Assembly: GCA_913052585.1 (NCBI GenBank)
Contig: CAJXEB010000023.1
Coordinates: 1-33,616 of the forward strand
DNA from: an uncultured Flavobacteriaceae bacterium
Lineage (GTDB): Bacteria > Bacteroidota > Bacteroidia > Flavobacteriales > Flavobacteriaceae
DNA: 33,616 nucleotides
Reading direction: 5' to 3'
Shown here: positions 7,847 through 15,250 of the stretch, piece by piece
How the letters are laid out: each line of letters begins with the position of its first letter
Position numbering within the stretch: the first letter of the stretch is position 1
The notes under the pieces: generated by a model
Seen by the model: the letters and a program-made list of their open reading frames with translations, nothing else
What the model was told of the DNA's origin: nothing
The model's database searches: none
Translations under genes and position numbers: made by a program

Positions 7847-8551
7847 TTAATTCTCATCTTCAGTTTCTATTGCAATAATTCCTTTGTTTCCAGATACAAC
7901 ATAAGGGTTTGTAAAATCTAATCTTGTTCCATTTGATAGTAAAGACTTAGAAAATTCTTTAGTATCTGCAAAGTTATTTTCTGCTACTAATAACTGTTTA
8001 AGGTTCCTAGAACTAGCTAATTGAGACGTTATCTTTCCAGTTAATTCATTATCAAAAACATTTAACACTTCTAAATACTCTAAATTAGCAATGGACTGAG
8101 GAATCTCACCGGTTAATTGATTACTACTTAGATGTAATTGAGTAAGGTCTGATAAATCTCCAATATTTGATGGAATAGTTCCTGTTAGGTTATTACCATT
8201 AAATGCCAAAACTTTTAATTTTTTTAAATCTCCAAGTTCAGTTGGAATAGACCCTTCCAATTTATTAAATGATAATTCTAACATTTCTAAATATTTTAAT
8301 TTGTTAAGAGAATTTGGTAACTCTCCTTCCATATTATTAAACATTAGACTGATACTAATTACCTTATCATCTTTAATGGTAATTCCTTCCCATTGATCAA
8401 CTGGTTGATTTAAATCCCAAGAGTTGTTCCATTGTTGACCATTTGTTGAAGTGTATAAATCTTGAAGTGCTTGTTTTTCGGTTGTACTAATTTGTGCGAA
8501 AAGCGATATGCTTAGTAACGAAAATACGATAGTTAGTTGTATGTTTTTCAT
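7847..8551 (-). CDS. Secreted leucine-rich-repeat protein
   Basis: A 234-residue protein with a Sec signal peptide (MKNIQLTIVFSLLSISLFAQ). I chose the ATG at 8551-8549; the open frame extends 22 codons further upstream, but that extension would bury the signal peptide. After an N-cap segment (TEKQALQDLYTSTNGQQWNN, then WEGITI) come about five 24-residue repeats of the plant-like class, with blocks such as LEGSIPTELGDL, LTGTIPSNIGDL and LTGEIPQSIANL. The C-terminus is not a recognisable type IX sorting domain. LRRs of this type form a curved binding surface; in secreted Bacteroidota proteins the ligand is generally unknown. The gene stands alone, and no enzyme domain is attached. Confidence 0.83.
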   Translation of the reverse strand: MKNIQLTIVFSLLSISLFAQISTTEKQALQDLYTSTNGQQWNNSWDLNQPVDQWEGITIKDDKVISISLMFNNMEGELPNSLNKLKYLEMLELSFNKLEGSIPTELGDLKKLKVLAFNGNNLTGTIPSNIGDLSDLTQLHLSSNQLTGEIPQSIANLEYLEVLNVFDNELTGKITSQLASSRNLKQLLVAENNFADTKEFSKSLLSNGTRLDFTNPYVVSGNKGIIAIETEDEN

Positions 8552-8640
8552 ATTGTGATATTTAAGAAAATTCCTACATTTAGATGTAAAGAAATTAAAT
8601 ATACAGTTAAAATCCAAATATTTTCGACGAATGACATAAT

Positions 8641-9297
8641 TTATTTTTCAGAAAGCTTGATTATAAAGTCGGTATTTACTTCATGAATACCATCAAACAC
8701 TTGAATATCAAGGTTTTTTCCGAATAGATTAGTACCTTTTATGGTTTCTTCCGTTTTCCTTGCTTCGTTTATATATTCATCTTTGTCTCCATATAAGTAA
8801 GTAACTTGTGTTTGTTTATTTAAAAATGTAAAGTCTTCAGGTTTCAATTCAGTTGGGATACCTCCTGAATGTAATATTAAATGATTGCAATTTATCTTTC
8901 TACTCGAAACCCATCTAGTAGCAATAGATACTCCTTGCGAATATCCTAGAATAATTAAATTATAAGGTGGGTTATCTAGTTCAGATTTAAAAATTTCATC
9001 AACATAGGCCAATACATTTTTGGTCTCATCAATGGTGTTTTCTTTTGTCAACCAGGAAGCACCAACATGTTTAAAATTTCTTCCTTGGTAATATTTAGAA
9101 GGTGCTTGAGGAGCGATTATATAATTTTCTTCCGGATTAATTTTTGAAAAATAATTAATAAAATACTTACTTAAGTAGCCCAGTCCATGAAAAACGATCC
9201 AAACATTTTTTGTTTTTTCTGTTAAATTATTTAAAACAGAATACGTATTAGAAGTTGTATAGATTACTTTTTTTTCAATCGTCATTTTATGATTCAT
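8641..9297 (-). CDS. Alpha/beta hydrolase (carboxylesterase/phospholipase-like)
   Basis: A 218-residue cytoplasmic alpha/beta hydrolase without signal peptide. The oxyanion region is IVFHGLGYLSKYF; the nucleophile elbow is GYSQG with Ser120; the acid is Asp171 or Asp173 in YGDKDEY; His205 lies in DGIHEVN. The size and IIAPQAPSKYYQG segment fit the phospholipase/carboxylesterase group rather than MenH, although it is divergent from menaquinone genes. Substrate is unknown. A good TTTG-N21-TACTTTTG promoter on the minus strand drives it. The start is the first ATG, and a second in-frame Met is at residue 5. Confidence 0.82.
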   Translation of the reverse strand: MNHKMTIEKKVIYTTSNTYSVLNNLTEKTKNVWIVFHGLGYLSKYFINYFSKINPEENYIIAPQAPSKYYQGRNFKHVGASWLTKENTIDETKNVLAYVDEIFKSELDNPPYNLIILGYSQGVSIATRWVSSRKINCNHLILHSGGIPTELKPEDFTFLNKQTQVTYLYGDKDEYINEARKTEETIKGTNLFGKNLDIQVFDGIHEVNTDFIIKLSEK

Positions 9298-9342
9298 TTT
9301 GTATTTTTACAAAAGTAAATTAATTATATGAAGAAAAACAAA
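9297..9342 (-). promoter_or_regulatory. Promoter of the alpha/beta hydrolase gene, with inverted repeat
   Basis: Minus-strand reading gives TTTG (9342-9339), 21 bases, then TACTTTTG (9317-9310), matching the Bacteroidota -33/-7 promoter. The -33 box lies inside the first codons of the divergent thioesterase gene. A perfect inverted repeat TTTTGTA-TTTT-TACAAAA (9297-9314) covers the -7 box and the hydrolase start codon; it may be an operator for either gene or a chance AT-rich dyad. Confidence 0.5.
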
Positions 9343-9747
9343 GATCAAATTTTAGCAGCCTGTAATGCAATTTGTAAAAACACGCTGATGGAAACATTAG
9401 AGATCGAATTTGTAGATGTTACAGATGATGTTTTAACTGCAAGAATGCCTGTTAATTCCAGAGTGCATCAACCAGATGGAGTATTGCATGGAGGAGCTTC
9501 TGTAGCATTGGCAGAAAGTTTGGGAAGCGCTGCGGCAATTGTATTTTTGGATAAAAAAGATATAATGATTAGGGGTTTGGAAATTTCAGCAAATCATATT
9601 AAAAGTATAAGAGATGGTTTTGTTTATGCTAAGGCTAAAGCTTTACATAAAGGTAGAACTACACAACTTTGGCAGATTAGAATTGAAAATGAAGAAGAAG
9701 AGTTAATTTCGCTAGTAAAACTAACAACCATTACTTTTTATAAATAA
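9328..9747 (+). CDS. menI: PaaI/MenI-type hotdog thioesterase
   Basis: A 139-residue hotdog-fold acyl-CoA thioesterase. The motif DGVLHGGASVALAESLGSAA contains the helix-start HGG and the acid Glu63 typical of the PaaI/YdiI group. In this family YdiI/MenI hydrolyses 1,4-dihydroxy-2-naphthoyl-CoA in menaquinone synthesis. Here the gene lies 7 bases before menF and is followed by menD, so the same role is inferred from context. A broader-specificity thioesterase cannot be excluded from sequence alone. It is the first gene of the plus-strand men operon and is divergent from the hydrolase gene after a 30-base gap. Confidence 0.85.
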   Translation: MKKNKDQILAACNAICKNTLMETLEIEFVDVTDDVLTARMPVNSRVHQPDGVLHGGASVALAESLGSAAAIVFLDKKDIMIRGLEISANHIKSIRDGFVYAKAKALHKGRTTQLWQIRIENEEEELISLVKLTTITFYK

Positions 9748-9754
9748 ACCTATA

Positions 9755-10822
9755 TTGGAATTTACAGACATTCTAAAAAAAGTTGCACAACACCATAAAG
9801 TAGGTTTGCCTTTTGTACTTTACTCTTTACCTAATAGTACAGATGTGAATATTGTTATGCAAAAAAATAATGTTTTGTATGATACAGAACTTTATGCAGA
9901 TGAATGTTTTGTCTTTGCTCCATTTGATTATCATGAAAAAGCAGTTTGTATTCCTTTAGGAAAAAGTGAGCATTTTGAAACTGAATTTTCTCTGAATACA
10001 ATTGATAAAAATGAAATAATAATAAATGAGAATCTCCAGACAAAAGAAAATTATTGTGAACAAGTAAAAGGTGCTATTAGTGTTATAAAATCAGGAAATG
10101 CTTCAAAAATTGTTCTTTCTAGAAAAAAGGAGATTGATTTAAAACAATTCGATATTTCAATATTGATAAAAAGAGTACTGAATTTATATCCTACAGCTTT
10201 TAGATATGCTTGGTACCATCCACTAACAGGTCTTTGGTGTGGAGCTTCTCCAGAGGTTTTATTGCAAACTGAAGGAGTTTCTTTTACAACCATGGCATTG
10301 GCAGGAACACAAAGAATTAAAAAAGATAAAAATCCACATTGGAACTTTAAAGAATTAAACGAACAAAAAATAGTAGTAGATGCAATATCTACTAGCTTAC
10401 AAAAAGTAACTTCAGTTGTTAGAATTTCAAAAACATACGACTATGAAGCTGCATCTTTAGTTCATTTACGAACCGATATTACTGGAATTCTTAAAAAAGG
10501 AAAAGCGACTTTGTCAACGATTACTTCTGTTTTGCATCCAACACCTGCTGTTTGTGGTACTCCTCAAAATTATGCAAAAAATTATATTTTGGATAATGAA
10601 GATTATAATAGAGAATTTTATACCGGTTTTTTAGGTCCAATTTGTGAAAAAAAATCGTCTTCTAAATTATTTGTAAATTTGCGTTGTATGAAAATTGATG
10701 CAAATGTTGCTAATTTATTTGTTGGTGGAGGAATTATTATTGATTCAGAACCAGAAAGTGAATGGGAAGAGACTCAACATAAATTGCAAACAATGTTGCA
10801 AGTAATTTACCCGATGTTATAA
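9755..10822 (+). CDS. menF: Isochorismate synthase
   Basis: Chorismate-binding enzyme, 355 residues, converting chorismate to isochorismate at the entry to menaquinone synthesis. Visible family features are Lys118 in SKIVLSRKKEIDL (water-activating base), Glu167 in CGASPEVLL, HPTPAVCGTP, and the Mg-binding end GGGIIIDSEPESEWEETQ. The frame has no ATG near the N-terminus: I take the TTG at 9755 as the start because it is 7 bases after the thioesterase stop and the next Met is residue 35, which would cut into the N-terminal domain. The chain is shorter than E. coli MenF (about 430) because its N-terminal region is compact. Salicylate or siderophore roles are unlikely next to menD. Confidence 0.93.
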   Translation: MEFTDILKKVAQHHKVGLPFVLYSLPNSTDVNIVMQKNNVLYDTELYADECFVFAPFDYHEKAVCIPLGKSEHFETEFSLNTIDKNEIIINENLQTKENYCEQVKGAISVIKSGNASKIVLSRKKEIDLKQFDISILIKRVLNLYPTAFRYAWYHPLTGLWCGASPEVLLQTEGVSFTTMALAGTQRIKKDKNPHWNFKELNEQKIVVDAISTSLQKVTSVVRISKTYDYEAASLVHLRTDITGILKKGKATLSTITSVLHPTPAVCGTPQNYAKNYILDNEDYNREFYTGFLGPICEKKSSSKLFVNLRCMKIDANVANLFVGGGIIIDSEPESEWEETQHKLQTMLQVIYPML

Positions 10823-10855
10823 GTTTTTTCTATTACTATTTGTACTTTTACAGCA

Positions 10856-12520
10856 ATGAAGTTTTCCAATAAAAAATTATCTCAAACCATCACACAATTA
10901 TGTGATACCAAGGGAATACGAAATATTGTTATTTCCCCTGGATCGCGTAATGCGCCATTGACTATTGGCTTTACAGAAAATAAAAACTTTATAAATTATA
11001 GTATTGTAGATGAGCGATGTGCTGCATTTTTTGCTTTAGGTATGGCTCAGCAATTTGGGGAACCTGTTGCATTGGTTTGTTCTTCGGGATCTGCTTTGTT
11101 AAATTATTACCCCGCTATTTCAGAAGCTTTTTATAGTGACATTCCATTAGTTATTTTGTCGGCTGATCGTCCTTCAAAATTAATTAATATAGGAGATGGA
11201 CAAACGATTATGCAAGAAAATGTTTTTGAAAACCATATTTTAGAGAGTGCCAATTGTATTGAGGGAGATGCGTATAATTTATTTAATGAAGCAATCATTA
11301 ATTCTGCTTTAAATACTGCTATTAGTAAGAAAGGACCTGTACATATTAATATACCTTTCTCTGAACCTTTATATGAAACTGTAAATACGTTAACTAATGC
11401 AGTTAAAAATAATCCGGTTATAGTTTCAGAACTTAAAATTAATGAGGATTTAAATCCATTTGTCAATAAATGGAATATTTCTAAAAAGAAATTAATTTTA
11501 GTAGGTGTTTTAAAACCAAACAGTCTTGAGCAAGAATATATAGATATTCTTGCTCAAGACGAAAGTGTTATCGTGTTAACCGAAACTACTTCAAACCTTC
11601 ATAACAAAAACTTCTTCCCTTCAATTGACCAATTAATAGCTTCATTTGATGAACAGGAATTGATTGATTTTCAACCAGAAATTCTTTTAACTCTTGGAGG
11701 TATGGTTGTTTCCAAAAAAATAAAAGCACTTTTAAGAGATTATTCCCCAAAAGAGCATTGGCATATAGATTCTAAAAAAGCGTATGACACTTATTTTTGT
11801 TTAGGACATCATTTTAAAACAACACCAAATTTATTTTTCAAAGAATTACTTCCAAGGATTGAAGCAGTTAAGAGTAATTATCAACCTCATTGGTTATCTA
11901 TAAAAGAATATAGAGTAAAAAGACACCAAGAATATTTAAGTGTTATTGCATATTCAGATTTAAAAATATTTTCAGCTATTGTAAAATTTATGTCTAAAAA
12001 TATTCAATTGCAATTAAGTAATAGCACAACAATACGATATGCTCAATTTTTCGATTTTAATAAGAGTATCGAAATTTTTTGTAATAGGGGAACAAGCGGT
12101 ATAGATGGTTGTACTTCAACAGCAATAGGTGCAGCAGTTGCTTCTAATAAAGAAACGGTATTGATAACAGGAGATTTAAGTTTTTTATATGATAGTAATG
12201 CGCTATGGAATAATTACATGCCATCTAATTTTAAAATAATAGTGATTAATAATGGAGGTGGTGGAATATTTAGAATATTGCCAGGTGAAAAAAATACTAA
12301 TAATTTTGATATTTTCTTTGAAACAAAACACCAAATTACCGCTGTGCATTTATGTAAAATGTACGGTTTAGAATACTCAATGATTCATCAAGAAAGTCAA
12401 TTAAAAAGAAGCTTGAAGTCATTTTTTAGCCCTTCAAATAAACCAAAATTATTAGAGATTTTCACTCCTTCAGAAGTAAATGACCAAGTATTATTGGAAT
12501 ATTTTAATTTTTTAAAATAG
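10856..12520 (+). CDS. menD: SEPHCHC synthase (2-succinyl-5-enolpyruvyl-6-hydroxy-3-cyclohexene-1-carboxylate synthase)
   Basis: ThDP-dependent enzyme of menaquinone synthesis, 554 residues (normal). It decarboxylates 2-oxoglutarate and adds the succinyl unit to isochorismate. The N-terminal domain shows VISPGSRNAPLTIGF and the catalytic Glu in IVDERCAAFFALG; the C-terminal ThDP/Mg domain shows RGTSGIDGCTSTAIG, ITGDLSFLYDSNALWN and INNGGGGIFRILPG. It lies 33 bases after menF in the same direction. The coding sequence contains a perfect 17-bp inverted repeat (see 11523-11560). Its stop codon abuts, with no spacing, the convergent broken STAS-like gene. A near -7 element (TACTTTTA) precedes the ATG by a few bases and could give an internal start. 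Confidence 0.96.
   Translation: MKFSNKKLSQTITQLCDTKGIRNIVISPGSRNAPLTIGFTENKNFINYSIVDERCAAFFALGMAQQFGEPVALVCSSGSALLNYYPAISEAFYSDIPLVILSADRPSKLINIGDGQTIMQENVFENHILESANCIEGDAYNLFNEAIINSALNTAISKKGPVHINIPFSEPLYETVNTLTNAVKNNPVIVSELKINEDLNPFVNKWNISKKKLILVGVLKPNSLEQEYIDILAQDESVIVLTETTSNLHNKNFFPSIDQLIASFDEQELIDFQPEILLTLGGMVVSKKIKALLRDYSPKEHWHIDSKKAYDTYFCLGHHFKTTPNLFFKELLPRIEAVKSNYQPHWLSIKEYRVKRHQEYLSVIAYSDLKIFSAIVKFMSKNIQLQLSNSTTIRYAQFFDFNKSIEIFCNRGTSGIDGCTSTAIGAAVASNKETVLITGDLSFLYDSNALWNNYMPSNFKIIVINNGGGGIFRILPGEKNTNNFDIFFETKHQITAVHLCKMYGLEYSMIHQESQLKRSLKSFFSPSNKPKLLEIFTPSEVNDQVLLEYFNFLK
11523..11560. repeat. Perfect 17-bp inverted repeat inside menD
   Basis: Arms GTCTTGAGCAAGAATAT (11523-11539) and its exact complement (11544-11560) flank a 4-base loop ATAG. 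The structure is entirely within the menD reading frame and encodes SLEQEYIDILAQDE. No T tract follows, so it is not a standard terminator. Confidence 0.95.
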
Positions 12521-12907
12521 TTATTCTTTAACTTTTTCTAATGCCCATTCAATCGCTGAGTCTAAATCATTAAAAGTCTTAAAAGGTTTTTTAATAAACA
12601 ATTTTTCTAGTTCTATTGCTGTTTTAATACTTTTCTTTTATTGTATAACACCAATCCCTTTTAGCATTGAAATTTCGTTTAAATGTTTATAATCGTTAGG
12701 ATCTAAAGAATAAGAATTCACTCGGTTAGAAATATATACCCAAGGTTTATCTCCAATAATACTCAATAATCTACGAAAGGTTTGAATGCCATTTTTATAA
12801 CTTAACGATGTACCTTCTGCTATTTCAATAATTGCAACACTTTTGTGTAGTCTAATTGTAATATCATTGGTTTTTATAATAGCTTTAGTTTTAAATTTTG
12901 ACACCAT
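12521..12907 (-). pseudogene. STAS/SEC14-like protein gene interrupted by an in-frame stop
   Basis: The first 89 codons (12907 to 12638) encode MVSKFKTKAIIKTNDITIRL...SMLKGIGVIQ and end in TAA. The same frame then stays open for a further 38 codons to a TAA at 12523-12521, encoding KKSIKTAIELEKLFIKKPFK followed by TFNDLDSAIEWALEKVKE. That tail closely resembles the normal C-terminal beta-strand and helix of small (about 125-130 residue) STAS/SEC14-like proteins of flavobacteria (pattern EKLFxxKPFxxFxxLxxAIxW), so the full-length gene would be 128 residues with a single nonsense codon at position 90. Function in this family is not established. It is either a recent pseudogene, a truncated but expressed protein, a sequencing error or readthrough. 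It is convergent with menD. Confidence 0.75.
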
Positions 12908-12970
12908 ATTTAAAATAGAAAAACCGTGAAAATATAAAAATAATGGTAATCTAATAAGAACAAATGCACT

Positions 12971-12978
12971 TATCTTTG
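12971..12978 (+). promoter_or_regulatory. Bacteroidota -7 element directly before the CvfB-like gene
   Basis: TATCTTTG is a perfect TAnnTTTG match and ends four bases before the ATG at 12983. No clear TTTG -33 box is seen 19-21 bases upstream. The closeness implies a leaderless or nearly leaderless mRNA. Confidence 0.5.
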
Positions 12979-12982
12979 CAAG

Positions 12983-13819
12983 ATGTTTGAAATAGGAAAA
13001 TATATCACATTAACGATTTTACGAGAAACGGATCCTGGATTATATTTAGGAAAAGATGATGAATCTGAAGAAGTAGTTTTATTACCACATAAATACAAAC
13101 CAGAAACGTTTGAGATTGGTGATGAAATTCGTGTTTTTATTTATTTAGATTACGATGAACGTCCTATCGCAACAACCCTAGAGCCTTTTATAAACTTAAA
13201 TGAATTTGGATATTTGCGTTGTGCAGATGTTACAAAACATGGAGCATTTATGGAATGGGGTTTAGAAAAACATTTATTTGTTTCATTTAAAGAGCAAGCC
13301 CGTCCGATGAAGATCGACAACTGGTATATCGTGTATTTATATTTAGACGAACAGACCAATAGATTAGCAGGTTCTAGTAAAACAAATCAGTTTTTACAAA
13401 ATGATAATTTAACTATTAAAGCCTATGATGAAGTGAATGTTTTAATCACACATTTAACTGAAAAAGGCGCCAATGTAATTATTAATGGACTTCATAAAGG
13501 ACTTATATATTTAGAAGATATATTTGAAGATATTCGTACAGGAGATCGATTAAAAGCATTTGTAAAGAATATACGCGAGGATAATAAAGTAGATATTGTT
13601 CTACAAAAACAAGGGTATAGAAGTATAGAACCTAATGCACAGTTTATTTTAGACGAATTAAAAGCTTCTGGAGGATTTATACCATTGCACGACAAATCAT
13701 CACCAGAAACGATTAAAGAGACTTTAGGATTGAGTAAAAAAAGCTTTAAAAAAGCAATTGGAAGTCTTTACAAGGATAAGCAGATAACCATTAAAGAAGA
13801 TGGAATAGAATTGATTTAA
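12983..13819 (+). CDS. CvfB-like S1 RNA-binding protein
   Basis: A 278-residue cytoplasmic protein with the layout of the CvfB/YitL family: three S1-like OB-fold domains and a C-terminal winged helix. The first (about 3-68) contains LPHKYKPETFEIGDEIRVFI; the second (about 72-140) GYLRCADVTKHGAFMEWGL; the third (about 147-210) EKGANVIINGLHKGLIYLED; the winged helix ends in LGLSKKSFKKAIGSLYKD and ITIKEDGIELI. CvfB proteins bind RNA and affect virulence-factor or general gene expression in Firmicutes; the role in Bacteroidota is not established. It is convergent with the NTF2-like gene, two bases apart, and has a near-leaderless promoter. Confidence 0.88.
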   Translation: MFEIGKYITLTILRETDPGLYLGKDDESEEVVLLPHKYKPETFEIGDEIRVFIYLDYDERPIATTLEPFINLNEFGYLRCADVTKHGAFMEWGLEKHLFVSFKEQARPMKIDNWYIVYLYLDEQTNRLAGSSKTNQFLQNDNLTIKAYDEVNVLITHLTEKGANVIINGLHKGLIYLEDIFEDIRTGDRLKAFVKNIREDNKVDIVLQKQGYRSIEPNAQFILDELKASGGFIPLHDKSSPETIKETLGLSKKSFKKAIGSLYKDKQITIKEDGIELI

Positions 13820-13821
13820 TA

Positions 13822-14283
13822 CTATTTATTTTCAAACTTTGTCAATAATCGATTGGTTTGGGCATTAAGTTTTCGTTTAAAAAAAGAAGTGCCACCAATT
13901 AAATATCCTTTAAAACCTAAAGCCTGTTTTGACCAGTTATGCAGATTAAAATAGTCTGTATGCTTTATAATTTTTCCATCTTTAAACTCAAAGTTTGCAT
14001 CAATTTTATTGTGCACTTTTCTTCCAGTTTGACTAAAAACATAATGCGCTTCCCAATGTGCTGAGCCATTATTTTCATTAACCGTTATGTTAGATGCTAC
14101 CACATTAAATTGATTCTTCTTCTGACTTAAACATAACATTCGCCACATGTTTTTTGCGCGATCATCCTTTAAAATACCAAATGCAGGATCTTCAAAAACA
14201 ATATTTTTATGATAATAACCAACCATAGTCTCTGCATCTAATTGATCAAATGCTTGATAAAAATTATGGATGATAGAATTCAT
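13822..14283 (-). CDS. NTF2-like (SnoaL-type) protein
   Basis: A 153-residue cytoplasmic protein with an NTF2-like fold signature: an N-terminal helix MNSIIHNFYQAFDQLDAETM, then YYHKNIVFEDPAFGIL, a middle beta sheet (GSAHWEAHYVFSQTGRKVHN) and NFEFKDGKIIKHTDYFNLHNW. The FYQAFxxLDxExM...F.DP pattern is typical of SnoaL-like ketosteroid-isomerase relatives, which may be enzymes or ligand binders; the substrate here is unknown. A basic tail (FFKRKLNAQTNRLLTKFENK) follows the domain. The gene is divergent from the SDR operon after about 165 bases, which hints at a shared small-molecule function but does not prove it. Confidence 0.82.
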   Translation of the reverse strand: MNSIIHNFYQAFDQLDAETMVGYYHKNIVFEDPAFGILKDDRAKNMWRMLCLSQKKNQFNVVASNITVNENNGSAHWEAHYVFSQTGRKVHNKIDANFEFKDGKIIKHTDYFNLHNWSKQALGFKGYLIGGTSFFKRKLNAQTNRLLTKFENK

Positions 14284-14448
14284 GATGTTTAATTTTAATA
14301 GTTAAAATAGGTATTGTTGAGCAATTTACTGAAAAAGGATGAAATTGGTTTGTTAGATTATATATTAATAATATCAATAACAAGAACTCTATATTTTTTT
14401 TACTTTAAATTTACTATTATCTTCGTGCCTTTCTGAATCAATGATACA

Positions 14449-15243
14449 ATGAATTTTACTGATAAAACTTTATGGATAACAGGTGCTTCTTCAGGAATTG
14501 GTAAAGCTGTTGCTCTAGAGTTTTCCAAAAAAAAATGCCATTTAATTCTTTCTGGAAGAAAAGAACAAGCTTTGAAAGAAGTAGCTGCTAATTGCGAAAA
14601 AAACGGAAGTACAGCTTGGGTAGTGCCATTTGATTTAGGGGATGAAAATTCTATTAATCAAGCTGCAAAATTAGTATTAGAAAAAGAAACTAACATTGAT
14701 GGTTTGTATCATTTTGGTGGTATTAGTCAGCGTTCATTTGCAAATGAAACTCCATTGTCTGTAGATCGAAAAATTTTTGAAGTTAATTTTTTCGGAACCA
14801 TAGCTCTTACCAAAAAAGTTTTGCCATTAATGATAATAAATGGTGGAGGCCAAATAGGTGTAACCACAAGTATAGTTGGAAAATTCGGTTTTCCTTATCG
14901 CTCTTCTTATTCCGCAACTAAACAAGCTTTGCATGGTTTTTTTGAAAGTTTAAGATCAGAAAATGTAACTCAAGGTATAAAAATATCGATGATTATTCCA
15001 GGACGAGTAAAAACAAACATATCTGTTAATGCATTAGATAAAGAAGGGAATGCTCATAATGAAATGGACCAAGGTCAAGATAAAGGAAAATCTGTAGCGA
15101 AAACTGCAAAAATAATTGTGAGTAATTTGCAAAGAGAAAAAAAAGAAATATTAGTTGGAGGAAGCGAATTAATTATGGTGCATATTCGTAGGTTTTTTCC
15201 AAGATTATACTATTATTTGTCATCTAGAGTTAAACCTCTATAG
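14449..15243 (+). CDS. Short-chain dehydrogenase/reductase
   Basis: A 264-residue classical SDR oxidoreductase. The cofactor motif TGASSGIG is at 11-18; SGRKEQ after beta-2 suggests NADP preference. The catalytic residues are Ser141 (TTSIVGK), Tyr154 and Lys158 (SYSATKQ). The usual NNAG motif is replaced by HFGGIS. The C-terminal region IRRFFPRLYYYLSSRVKPL is amphipathic or membrane-touching, as in DHRS7-like SDRs acting on lipids or retinoid-type substrates. The substrate is unknown. The stop is 7 bases before the VOC gene, so the two form an operon. The start is the ATG at 14449; an ATG eight bases earlier (14441) opens only a three-codon frame ending in TGA. Confidence 0.9.
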   Translation: MNFTDKTLWITGASSGIGKAVALEFSKKKCHLILSGRKEQALKEVAANCEKNGSTAWVVPFDLGDENSINQAAKLVLEKETNIDGLYHFGGISQRSFANETPLSVDRKIFEVNFFGTIALTKKVLPLMIINGGGQIGVTTSIVGKFGFPYRSSYSATKQALHGFFESLRSENVTQGIKISMIIPGRVKTNISVNALDKEGNAHNEMDQGQDKGKSVAKTAKIIVSNLQREKKEILVGGSELIMVHIRRFFPRLYYYLSSRVKPL

Positions 15244-15250
15244 CATATTT

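Noticed and set aside
8552-8617. 22-codon upstream extension of the LRR protein
   Set aside because: It would place MDFNCIFNFFTSKCRN before a clear signal peptide; the ATG at 8551 is the better start.
8626-8640. TGTCATTCG-like sequence before the LRR gene, as a second REP copy
   Set aside because: Only about 9 bases match the menB-asnB palindrome and there is no inverted arm.
8641-9297. Alpha/beta hydrolase as MenH
   Set aside because: It is near men genes but divergent from them, and its GYSQG/DGIHE pattern and length fit the carboxylesterase group better.
11131-11466. 111-codon minus-strand open frame inside menD
   Set aside because: Fully antisense to menD with no protein signature.
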